A program made the translations under genes and the position numbers. The notes beneath the pieces are model-generated. The model saw only the letters and a program-made list of their open reading frames with translations. It was not told the DNA's origin and searched no databases. This document shows, in pieces, positions 1 to 10,800 of a DNA stretch of 64,000 nucleotides. The stretch covers positions 62,001 through 126,000 of the forward strand of contig NADL03000176.1 in NCBI GenBank assembly GCA_002205965.3, read 5' to 3'. Numbering within the stretch: the first letter of the stretch is position 1; each line of letters starts with the position of its first letter. The stretch is from Kappaphycus alvarezii. Its lineage: Eukaryota > Rhodophyta > Florideophyceae > Gigartinales > Solieriaceae.

Positions 1-1169
1 CATCAATACAGTACCTTATTTTGCAGACTTACCGGAAACGAATTCCCTTGTGCCAAAATAACGGACTCAATCCGTCATACGTATAATAGAATCACATAAC
101 TGATTTTGGATGCAGTCGGTCCAATCTTCATCATAATTACGAACCTCATACATATGATGGAATCACATAACTGATTTTTGGATGCAGTTGTACAAACCAA
201 TATCATAACTAAACCATACGTATGATGGAATCACATAACTGATTTTTGGATGCAGTTGTACAAACCAATATCATAACTAGAAACCACATACGTATGATGG
301 AATCACATAACTGATTTTTGGATGCAGTTGTACAAACCAATATCATAACTAGAAACCACATACGTATGATGGAATCACATAACTGATTTTTGGATGCAGT
401 TGTACAAACCAATATCATAACTAGAAACCACATACGTATGATGGAATCACATAACTGATTTTTGGATGCAGCTGGATAAAACCCAATATCATAACTAGAA
501 ACCTCATACATATGATGAAATCACATAACCGATTTTTGGATGCAGCTGGATAAAACCCTAATCATAACTAGAATCCTCATACATAATATAAAATCAAATA
601 CCTCTTTCTAGCAGTCATGACAGTATTGCCATAATTGATTCCTACTGTACAAACTCAGGTATAGTAAGGAGTACAGTACTTGGTATATTACGATGTACAG
701 TGCGAAGTACAGTTCCTCATTTGGCACTAGTACAGTACGTGTACAACACTGCACAAAAGGTTTCTACTCTTAGCTGTACCACGTGTACATCACATACACA
801 ACTGCCACCACGTACACGTGTACATAGCTTTCCTCAGCATATCTCTCATACAGTATACTCATCATCCACTTATAGTACCCTACCCTACGTAAAATCACCC
901 CATAAACAACATTTTGCCCTCTAAATCGCTGATCTCTCAAAATCGTACTTTCGTCCCTGGGAACTTTGGATTTCTTCCGGAATGCCTTAGCGCCACCCTT
1001 CATTCAACGTGTGCATGTGTACACGTGGAACATGCCTCATGCCTCTTATGAGGTTTGGCACCGATGTGGGGTCATGTGATCGTCTTGCCAAATCAACAAC
1101 ACCTCATGCCTCTCATGAGGTTTGGCAGCGATGTGGGGGTCATGTGATCGTCTTGCCAAATCAACAACA
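1..1169 (-). repeat. Family-1 LTR, 3' LTR of element A (3' end outside window)
   Basis: On the minus strand it begins TGTTGTTGATTTGG directly after a G-rich tract and runs off the left edge. It matches the LTRs at 6527-7878, 13237-14579 and 19937-21376. It holds a TATA-like CTATAAGTGG region, several palindromic GTACACGTGTAC/ACGTGT motifs (for example 812-823), repeated GTACAGTA words, and the 72-bp minisatellite described separately. Confidence 0.9.
73..590 (-). repeat. 72-bp minisatellite inside the family-1 LTR
   Basis: About seven head-to-tail units of 72 bp. Each contains a GAATCACATAACTGATT word, a GGATGCAG word and the palindrome CATACGTATG. Outer units are diverged and central ones nearly identical. 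The array recurs in all full family-1 LTRs with different copy number (about 6 at 6889-7290, 6 at 13593-13990, 7 at 20296-20790, about 10 at 47812-48470). A diverged 60-70-bp version fills the family-2 LTRs. It lies downstream of the TATA-like site, so it may be transcribed. A role as enhancer array or packaging signal is only inferred. Confidence 0.9.
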
Positions 1170-1178
1170 CCCCCCCTC
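1170..1178 (-). promoter_or_regulatory. Polypurine tract of element A
   Basis: The minus strand reads GAGGGGGGG immediately before the LTR start TGTTGTTG. This is the expected plus-strand DNA primer position. The same tract precedes each family-1 LTR (7879-7887, 14580-14588, 21377-21385, 28858-28865, 47238-47245). Confidence 0.85.
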
Positions 1179-1189
1179 GATTACATGAC

Positions 1190-4100
1190 CTAAGCATCGT
1201 GCAGCTCTCCGAGGCCTAGAGATTTTATGCATTTTATGAATAGAATGCGACCAAGAGGCTTGGTGAGTATATCTGCTGGCATATCTGTAGAAGGTACGTG
1301 AAACAGTGAAACAATCTTTCGAGTCACAGCATCTCGGACAAAATGATATGATATGTCAATGTGCTTATTTCGCCTGTTCACTCCTTCGTTACCCGCAAAC
1401 GCTATTGTACCAGCATTATCACACCCGATTGTAACTGTGCTGTCTTTCGACTTTCCCAGTGCGTCTGCAAGAAGGCACCTGAGCCAAGCTGCCTCTTTGC
1501 AAGCCTCACACAGTGCAATATTCTCCGCTTCGCATGTGGATTTCGCAACGACCGTTTGTCTTCTGGAAGACTAACTAATAGCACTCCCCACACAGTTTGA
1601 ACACATATCCACTGGTGGACTTTCTCGAGTCCAAGCAACCACCCCAGTCTGCATCGCTGAAGCCCTCTAGAGTTTTGCACTGGGAGATTTCCATCTAGAA
1701 CTACACCTAGTGAGAGCGTTCCTTTGATATATCTCAGAACTCTTTTGGCTGCTTGCCAGTGGTCCTCGCGAGGGTTCTCACAGTGTTGGGACAGTTTTCC
1801 CACCACATATGCAAGATCTGGACGTGACCTACCATAAGAAACATTAAGCAGCCAATGATCTGTCGAAATGGTACATCGCAATAAGGGCTAGTTGACGTCT
1901 CAAGGTGTAATCCTTGTTCCATCGGAGTCCGCACGGGATTACAACTGGCCATACCAAAACGTTTCAAAATGGACTTGACTACTCTGTATGCGAGATATAG
2001 ATCCGTCTAGGGACCCTTTTTCTACTTATTTCAAGCCCAATGCACTTTTTGGCCTCGCCTAAATCTTTCATCTCAAATCTCTTGTTCAGTTCACCTTTCA
2101 TCCAGGTCACGGCTTTCAGGTCACTTCCCGCAAGAAGCAAGTCATCCACATATAGGGCAATCAGCATAACGCCTTTTTCTGATATGTTTGTATATAGACA
2201 GGCGTCACTTCTCGTAGTCTTGAAGCCAAGCGTGTGAATAAGGAAATCGTCAATCTTTTTGTGCCATTGTCGACTCGCTTGCTTAAGACCATAGATAGCC
2301 TTGAGAAGTTTGCAAACATGATTGGGCCTGGAAGAGTCAACGATATCTTCAGGCTGCTCCATATAAATATCCTCTTCTAAGTCACCGTTCAGAAAGGCCG
2401 TGACCACGTCCATTTGATGAAGCTCTAAATCGAAGTGGGCTACAATCGCCAACAACAATCGAATCGTTGTAAATTTGATCACCGGCGCAAAAGTCTCTGA
2501 GTAAGCCAATCCCCTCAATTTGTTGAAAGCCCCGCACAACCAGGCGACCTTTTCCCTTTTGAGTCAACGTGCCGTTATCGTCCGGCATGTCCTTTACAGT
2601 AAATACCCAGCGAGAAGTTAGAATATTGGCACCTTCCGATCGTGGCACTAGTGCCCAGGTTTTGTTTTTGCGTTGGGACTCTAGCTCATTATCAATCGCT
2701 TTCTGCCAGAACTGTGGTTGTGGTCCACCCATCGCCTCTTTAAAGGAGTTCGGTATGTTGATGTCGCCACAGGAAGGTGTGAATAAGCTGGTTCCCACCA
2801 GGCCTGTCCACCACTGTCGGGGTGGGCGTCGTGAACGAGTGGAGCGGCGAGGTTCCATATCTCCGGGACCAGCATCTTGCTCACCACTCACTTCTTCTGA
2901 TTGCAAAGTCTCATTAGTTGAGTCGGGCTCAATACCTTGACTTTGAAAGTTCTCAACCTCCGCCGGTGACCCTGCTTCAATGCCATGTTCATTATCACCA
3001 TCAGATAAGTTTGTAGAAAACGTTAACCACTGAGCCACATGCGCTGGCTCTCTTGTGCCACTGAACGGACCACAGCATATATAGATCAACACCCCCCTCG
3101 CTCAGAGGCACTACCACAAGGAGCTTGTCGAGGGGTTCAGGGCTTACACAGAGCATTACTGTAACGCTCATAACAAATATCCAACTCAGTGCACCCAGCG
3201 GGGTTCGAACCCGCGACCACAGCGGCAACGTCAACTGGGCCCATAACCTGTAGAAAACGTTAACCACTGAGCCAAATGCGCTGGCTCTCTTGTGCCACTG
3301 AGCGGACCACAGCATATATAGATCAACAAATTTAGACTCAATTTCGTCAGTATCGGTCGCCTCCTCTGGGTCAACGTGCACGTCATTATCATCGGAAAAA
3401 TGTTCATCGTAAGAGCAAGCCCCTGGTCTCGACTCATCGAACTGCACATCCCTGGAAATAGTAATGCGATGTAAGTTGTCATCCCAAGTTTTGTAGGCCT
3501 TAGTTCCCGGCGGATACCCAACAAACATTCCCGTTGTTGCGCGGTCGTCAAGTTTACGCACCTCATTACCAGGCACCTTGTACCAGCATTGACATCCAAA
3601 CACACGTAGGTGAGATACATCTGGCCTTTTCTTCATCCATAGGTGAAATGGAGTAACGAGACCACCCAAAGCTCTTGTCTTGACACGATTGCGAACGTAA
3701 ACTGCGTTATCAGAGCTTCAGCCCAAAGAGCTTTCGGAACCTTCATATGGGACAGCATAGACCTGACGAGATCAATCAGGGTACGATTGAGCCGTTCTGC
3801 CACACCATTCTGTTCAGGTGTGTATGCAGCGGTCGTTTGATGAACAGTTCCTTGTGACGATAGAAAGGATTGGAACTCTGAAGAAAGATACTCTCCACCA
3901 CGATCAGATCGAAGCGCTTTCACGCGTTGACCAGTGTGTGTGAAGGCATATTGGGCAAACTTCTGATAAAAATGGAACGTTTCATCTTTACTCTTCATCG
4001 GATAGACAACACTCCAGTTTGAGTGGTCATCGATAAAAGTGACAAAGTATCTAGCACCACCTACTGACTGTACTTGGAGTGGGCCGCAGACGTCCGAATG

Positions 4101-5609
4101 GACCAAGTCTAGCAAATGTTTGGCCCTGCCTCCAGAGCGCTGTTTAGGAATCACAGCACGAGTTGCTTTTCCTAACACACACGCATCACATGTCACAGAT
4201 TCACAGTCAGAAGATGAGCTAGCGTCTCTTGTTATATCTGAAGAGGAGATATGAAGTCCACTTACCACGTTCTTACGAGCCATGGACAATATTCCTTGAG
4301 TGTGAACGTGGGCCAATCTTTCATGCCATGTCTTCAAAGAGGCTTTGTGCGCCGAATGAACCTCGTTACATGTGTCAAGCACATACAGCTCTCCTCGACT
4401 TGTGGCAGTAGCCACGATGCAGTCACTCCTCTTCACAGTGCACTTGTCACGAACGAACTCAACGTCAAATCCATTATCGACCATCTTACGTACAAATTAG
4501 GGAAAAAGCAAAGCTTGGAACGTGCAGCACATTGGTGAGCTTGCATGACTTTTGAACTCCGCTCACTAAAGCGTAATGGGACGGTCCCGACTCCAGCTAC
4601 TACTGCACACGCTTTTGTTCCCATTTCTACGCGGCTGTTTGAGACCTCCCTGTAGTCGGAGAACAGTCTCTTGTCAAATGTCATGTGCGCGGAGCATCCA
4701 GAGTCGATAAGCCAAGTGTTTGAGGTTATGTTGATACCAGAGTTATCTACCTTGTTCATCAGACATATGTACTCGACTTCATTAATTTCCAGATCTTCTT
4801 GCTCTTGAGCAATCATCGCAGTAGGCTTCTGTGACTGTCTACGTAGGAACCGGTCAGGTGGCGGTGGTCGCCTTCCGTTGATGTCCTTTCCCCAGCAGCG
4901 GGCAGCGGAGTGTCCATTGTGACCACAGTTGGTGCATGTCAAAGTCGAAACACGCCTTGCCTCAGGGATGTGCCCAATAAGAGCAGAACTTGGCGGATTC
5001 TGCCTTCTAGTAAGCTTCATCGATGCACGTTGCTCCTCTTGGAGCAGGCGACTTTTTACATATTCTACTCCGAATGTTATCTTCGGATCCAAGAGCGTCA
5101 AGCGCTACAATGAGATTTTGAAACCTCTGCGGAAGACCATTGAGAACTGCCATAGCCATTTCCTTGTCATCAATGATGACTCCCATTGACTTTAAGCGAG
5201 CTGCTAGGTGTCGCACACGTCCTATGTATGGCAAAACTTTCTCATTGTCTAGCATGGTGACCGTGTAGAAGTCTCTCCGGGCCGCCAGCTTATTTAGTAA
5301 TGTGTGGCGCTCAAAAACTTCCAAGATGGCGTCCCACATTTCTTTGGCTGTGACAGCATCTCTCACATGATCCAGGTGATCATCGGACAGCGACAGGCCG
5401 ATGATGGCCCGGGCCTTTCGATCCCCTTGCTTCCATGCCTTGTAAGTGGAAGATTGTTCATCTTCAGGAACGGTGCCATCAGTAATATACTGTTCCACAT
5501 CGCGAAGGGCCAACAGGAGCTGAATCTTCTGTTTCCACACGTAGAAATTGGTATCCGTGAGCTTTTCGATCTTCATCGATCCTCCTCCTTGATCTTCTCC
5601 GCTACTCAT
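1190..5609 (-). pseudogene. Copia gag-pol polyprotein, element A (broken)
   Basis: Family-1 polyprotein read from 5609 to the TAG at 1190-1192. In order: UBN2-type gag (5007-5609), CCHC knuckle CTNCGHNGHSAARC, protease DSG in IDSGCSAHMTF, pre-integrase and integrase core (3633-4484), integrase tail, reverse transcriptase with YVDD (1979-2539), and RNase H ending in LGELHDA. The frame is broken by several one- or two-base indels and by a 317-bp TRIM-A insertion between integrase and RT, so no intact polyprotein can be made from this copy. It is a mosaic: gag to early integrase carries residues of E and F (KRLFSD, NGFDVEFV), while late integrase to RNase H carries those of B and C (VKALRSD, KKRPDVSHL, GRILFIKC). 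Confidence 0.9.
3012..3328 (-). mobile_element. TRIM-A miniature LTR element inserted in element A pol
   Basis: Two near-identical 80-bp LTRs (3249-3328 and 3012-3091) start TGTTGATCTATATATG and end TTTTCTACA. Between them lie a 14-nt primer site (3235-3248) identical to that of the copia families and a polypurine tract (about 3091-3102) before the second LTR. The core is about 150 bp with no coding capacity. Flanks AAGTT (3007-3011) and AATTT (3329-3333) look like a 5-bp target duplication with one change. An A-box-like TGGCTCAGTGG (3264-3274) sits in the 5' LTR and a B-box-like GGTTCGAACCC (3201-3211) in the core, 52 nt apart. The structure is that of a TRIM, non-autonomous by definition. 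Confidence 0.9.
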
Positions 5610-5769
5610 TGCAATATTCTAGAGGTGCTAATGTTCTGTTCGAAGATCCCAAGCCGGGGACCGATAGTCCCTTGTAGTGGCAAGCCCACCTCTATAAGAA
5701 CACAGCACACGAAACTCTAGACTAAAGCAAAGGCCAAAGACGTCGCTTCAAACAAACAAATGGATCTCT

Positions 5770-6431
5770 TTAAATTCTCTGGGACAAAACTACTTTCAAG
5801 TGTTCCTTCCCGTTCTCGTGACGCTTGAGAACCTCGTGGGAATCGAACACTCTATCACAAGCAGTACACCTAGGGGTCTTTTTCTTTTTTCTCTCTAGTC
5901 CTATGACCCTTAGAATTGATGTGATCGTAGAATGTCTGTGCGCTATTGCAGCTAATATCACAGAGCTTGCAGTACCTCTTGTTCCTCGGCGGAACTCTTC
6001 GTTTAGCCTTTAGTTCCTTCTTGGCAACTCGATCGGCGAGGGCTTTAGCTTTCTTTGCCGAGAGGCGTTGAACTTTCTTTATTGGCTTATCCAGAGGTAC
6101 TGACTTACGAGGGATCCTATACCTTTCCCTAGACGAGGGAAGCGCGAGGTCTTTGCGGCGGTCCTTCTGGTTCGAGTACTTCGATCGATTCCACAACTGT
6201 CCTCCCCACAGATGGCAAAGTCCTAACTGTCGCAGCCCTGGGCACTCGGGGCACCAGGGCTAATTCCGAGTCTAGCACAACCCCGCAAAAGCAGGCACAA
6301 AAGTGGAAGTGATCGTCAGTAACAGCTTTTGGGATTATGAGTCTTTAGACCAACCAAAAGGTGCAAAGAGAATCACTTCGATGTGCAAAGAAATGGAATT
6401 ATTCAAATAGCTTACCGGAACGAGTAGACAT
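5770..6431 (-). pseudogene. ORF1 of element A, spliced two-zinc-finger protein (frameshifted)
   Basis: Same design as the intact copy at 12475-13140. Exon 1 is 6431-6416 (ATG plus 15 nt), a predicted intron spans 6272-6415, and exon 2 runs 6271-5770. Relative to element B the reading frame is shifted in the proline-rich stretch near 6150-6165, and it is shifted again between the two fingers near 5890 where an AAC-rich stretch is shortened. Both fingers (CX2CX12HX5H) remain recognisable. The gene lies between the primer-binding site and gag. Residues are otherwise identical to B, so the damage is recent or technical. Confidence 0.8.
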
Positions 6432-6512
6432 AATCAAGAGACTGAGATAGACAAGAAAACAATGCAGCAACACACGGCGACTTACGGGGTTCAGAGAAAA
6501 GACGGCGTTGAA

Positions 6513-6526
6513 CTGGGCCCATAACC
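6513..6526 (-). promoter_or_regulatory. Primer-binding site, half-tRNA-iMet type
   Basis: The minus strand reads GGTTATGGGCCCAG directly after the LTR end CCCATTA. It is complementary to CUGGGCCCAUAACC, the anticodon arm of eukaryotic initiator tRNA-Met, not to the tRNA 3' end. Drosophila copia is known to prime from such a 5' half-tRNA. Identical sites lie at 13223-13236, 19923-19936, 33110-33123, 42227-42240, 49736-49749 and 56236-56249. Confidence 0.88.
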
Positions 6527-7878
6527 TAATGGGAATCGGAGGGTGAAGGACTTTGCTGGACGGATGAAGTTGCGGGCTTGGCTACCCAGAATTTACTCGG
6601 AACTCTAAAATCCTGGCCTTAAGTACAACCTACAACTACTTTCTAACTCACTGCGTCCACTAACAGAATCCCACAAACTGAGCCATTTGAGCGGATTTCA
6701 AGATCTTGGCCCGGTGATAACAGTCATTAGGGGCAAATTTGGAACTGCTTCCAAAGTTGACAATTTGTGTAAATAGGTTGGCCCAATACACACATCAATA
6801 CAGTACCTTATTTTGCAGACTTACCGGAAACGAATTCCCTTGTGCCAAAATAACGGACTCAATCCGTCATACGTATAATAGAATCACATAACTGATTTTG
6901 GATGCAGTCGGTCCAATCTTCATCATAATTACGAACCTCATACATATGATGGAATCACATAATTTTTGGATGCAGTTGTACAAACCAATATCATAACTAC
7001 AAACCACATACGTATGATGGAATCACATAACTGATTTTGGATGCAGTTGTACAAACCAATATCATAACTAGAAACCACATACGTATGATGGAATCACATA
7101 ACTGATTTTTGGATGCAGTTGTACAAACCAATATCATAACTAGAAACCACATACGTATGATGGAATCACATAACTGATTTTTGGATGCAGCTGTAAAACC
7201 AAATCATAACTAGAAACCTCATACATATGATGAAATCGCATAACCGATTTTTGGATGCAGCTGGATAAAACCCGTAATCATAACTAGAATCCTCATACAT
7301 AATATAAAATCAAATACCTCTTTCTAGCAGTCATGACAGTATTGCCATAATTGATTCCTACTGTACAAACTCAGGTATAGTAAGGAGTACAGTACTTGGT
7401 ATATTACGATGTACAGTGCGAAGTACAGTTCCTCATTTGGCACTAGTAAGTACGTGTACAACACTGCAAAAAGGTTTCTACTCTTAGCTGTACCACGTGT
7501 ACATCACATACACAACTGCCACCACGTACACGTGTACATAGCTTTCCTCAGCATATCTCTCATACAGTATACTCATCATCCACTTATAGTACCCAACCCT
7601 ACGTAAAATCACCCATAAACAACATTTTGCCCTCTAAATCGCTGATCTCTCAAATCGTACTTTCGTCCCTGGGAACTTTGGATTTTTTCGGAATGCCTTA
7701 GGCCACCCTTCATTCAACACGTGTGCATGTGTACACGTGGAACATGCCTCATCCCTCTTATGATTTGGCACCGATGTGGGGTCATGTGATCGTCTTGCCA
7801 AATCAACAACACCTCATGCCTCTCATGAGGTTTGGCAGCGATGTGGGGTCATGTGATCGTCTTGCCAAATCAACAACA
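6527..7878 (-). repeat. Shared family-1 LTR between elements A and B
   Basis: 1352 bp, starting TGTTGTTG at 7878 and ending CCCATTA at 6527. It is flanked by the primer site of A on one side and the polypurine tract of B on the other, so it is the 5' LTR of A and the 3' LTR of B. It contains about six 72-bp minisatellite units (6889-7290) and the ACGTGT palindrome block (7440-7560). Confidence 0.93.
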
Positions 7879-7898
7879 CCCCCCCTCGATTACATGAC

Positions 7899-10800
7899 CT
7901 AAGCATCGTGCAGCTCTCCGAGGCCTAGAGATTTTATGCATTTTATGAATAGAATGCGACCAAGAGGCTTGGTGAGTATATCTGCTGGCATATCTGTAGA
8001 AGGTACGTGAAACAGTGAAACAATCTTTCGAGTCACAGCATCTCGGACAAAATGATATGATATGTCAATGTGCTTATTTCGCCTGTTCACTCCTTCGTTA
8101 CCCGCAAACGCTATTGTACCAGCATTATCACACCCGATTGTAACTGTGCTGTCTTTCGACTTTCCCAGTGCGTCTGCAAGAAGGCACCTGAGCCAAGCTG
8201 CCTCTTTGCAAGCCTCACACAGTGCAATATACTCCGCTTCGCATGTGGATTTCGCAACGACCGTTTGTCTCCTAGACGACCAACTAATAGCTCCCCCACA
8301 CAGTTTGAACACATATCCACTGGTGGACTTTCTCGAGACCAAGCAACCACCCCAGTCTGCATCGCTGAAGCCCTCTAGAGTTTGCACTGGGAGATTTCCA
8401 TCTAGAACTACACCTAGTGAGAGCGTCCTTTGATATATCTCAGAACTCTTTTGGCTGCTTGCCAGTTGTCCTCGCGAGGGTTCTCACAGTGTTAGGACAG
8501 TTTTCCCACCACATATGCAAGATCTGGACGTGACCATACCATAAGAAACATTAAGCAGCCAATGATCTGTCGAAATGGTACATCGCAATACGGGCTAGTT
8601 GACGTCTCAGGGTGTAATCCTTGTTCCATCGGAGTCCGCACGGGATTACAACTGGCCATACCAAAACGTTTCAAAATGGACTTGACATACTCTGTATGCG
8701 AGATATAGATCCGTCTAGGGACCCTTTTTCTACTTATTTCAAGCCCAATGCACTTTTTGGCCTCGCCTAAATCTTTCATCTCAAATCTCTTGTTCAGTTC
8801 ACCTTTCATCCAGGTCACGGCTTTCAGGTCACTTCTCGCAAGAAGCAAGTCATCCACATATAGGGCAATCAGCATAACGCCTTTTTCTGATATGTTTGTA
8901 TATAGACAGGCGTCACTTCTCGTAGTCTTGAAGCCAAGCGTGTGAATAAGGAAATCGTCAATCTTTTTGTGCCATTGTCGACTCGCTTGCTTAAGACCAT
9001 AGATAGCCTTGAGAAGTTTGCAAACATGATTGGGCCTGGAAGAGTCAACGATATCTTCAGGCTGCTCCATATAAATATCCTCTTCTAAGTCACCGCTCAG
9101 AAAGGCCGTGACCACGTCCATTTGATGAAGCTCTAAATCGAAGTGGGCTACAATCGCCAACAACAATCGAATCGTTGTAAATTTGATCACGCGCGCAAAA
9201 GTCTCTGAGTAGCCAATCCCCTCAATTTGTTGAAAGCCCGCACAACCAGGCGACCTTTTCCCTTTTGAGTCAACGTGCCGTTATCGTCCGGCATGTCCTT
9301 TACAGTAAATACCCAGCGAGAAGTTAGAATATTGGCACCTTCCGATCGTGGCACTAGTGCCCAGGTTTTGTTTTTGCGTTGGGACTCTAGCTCATTATCA
9401 ATCGCTTTCTGCCAGAACTGTGGTTGTGGTCCACCCATCGCCTCTTTAAAGGAGTTCGGTATGTTGATGTCGCCACAGGAAGGTGTGAATAAGCTGGTTC
9501 CCACCAGGCCTGTCCACCACTGTCGGGGTGGGCGTCGTGAACGAGTGGAGCGGCGAGGTTCCATATCTCCGGGACCAGCATCTTGCTCACCACTCACTTC
9601 TTCTGATTGCAAAGTCTCATTAGTTGAGTCGGGCTCAATACCTTGACTTTGAAAGTTCTCAACCTCCGCCGGTGACCCTGCTTCAATGCCATGTTCATTA
9701 TCACCATCAGATAAGTTTGTAGAAAACGTTAACCACTGAGCCACATGCGCTGGCTCTCTTGTGCCACTGAACGGACCACAGCATATATAGATCAACACCC
9801 CCTCGCTCAGAGGCACTACCACAAGGAGCTTGTCGAGGGGTTCAGGGCTTACACAGAGCATTACTGTAACGCTCATAACAAATATCCAACTCAGTGCACC
9901 AGCGGGGTTCGAACCCGCGACCACAGCGGCAACGTCAACTGGGCCCATAACCTGTAGAAAACGTTAACCACTGAGCCAAATGCGCTGGCTCTCTTGTGCC
10001 ACTGAGCGGACCACAGCATATATAGATCAACAAATTTAGACTCAATTTCGTCAGTATCGGTCGCCTCCTCTGGTCAACGTGCACGTCATTATCATCGGAA
10101 AAATGTTCATCGTAAAGAGCAAGCCCCTGGTCTCGACTCATCGAACTGCACATCCCTGGAAATAGTAATGCGATTAAGTTGTCATCCCAAGTTTTGTAGG
10201 CCTTAGTTCCCGGCGGATACCCAACAAACATTCCCGTTGTTGCGCGGTCGTCAAGTTTACGCACCTCATTACCAGGCACCTTGTACCAGCATTGACATCC
10301 AAACACACGTAGGTGAGATACATCTGGCCTTTTCTTCATCCATAGGTGAAATGGAGTAACGAGACCACCCAAAGCTCTTGTCTTGACACGATTGCGAAGT
10401 AAACTGCGTTATCCAGAGCTTCAGCCCAAAGAGCTTTCGGAACCTTCATATGGGACAGCATAGACCTGACGAGATCAATCAGGGTACGATTGAGCCGTTC
10501 TGCCACACCATTCTGTTCAGGTGTGTATGCAGCGGTCGTTTGATGAACAGTTCCTTGTGACGATAGAAAGGATTGGAACTCTGAAGAAAGATACTCTCCA
10601 CCACGATCAGATCGAAGCGCTTTCACGCGTTGACCAGTGTGTGTGAAGGCATATTGGGCAAACTTCTGATAAAAATGGAATGTTTCATCTTTACTCTTCA
10701 TCGGATAGACAACACTCCAGTTTGAGTGGTCATCGATAAAAGTGACAAAGTATCTAGCACCACCTACTGACTGTACTTGGAGTGGGCCGCAGACGTCCGA

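Noticed and set aside
1-600. CRISPR-like regularly spaced repeats
   Set aside because: The 72-bp units are direct tandem repeats with no unique spacers, inside a eukaryotic LTR.
700-924. ORF MRSTVPHLALVQ and its copies in LTRs
   Set aside because: Falls in the palindrome-rich LTR block, lengths differ between copies, no domain; treated as LTR sequence.
2569-2940. 123-codon plus-strand frame recurring at 9275, 15975 and, on the minus strand, 27097 and 45478
   Set aside because: Antisense shadow of the integrase-RT linker of pol, with no independent support.
3201-3230. tRNA-gene-like GGTTCGAACCC segment
   Set aside because: It is the B-box/T-arm-like part of the TRIM-A core; no complete cloverleaf with anticodon arm can be drawn, so no tRNA gene is called.
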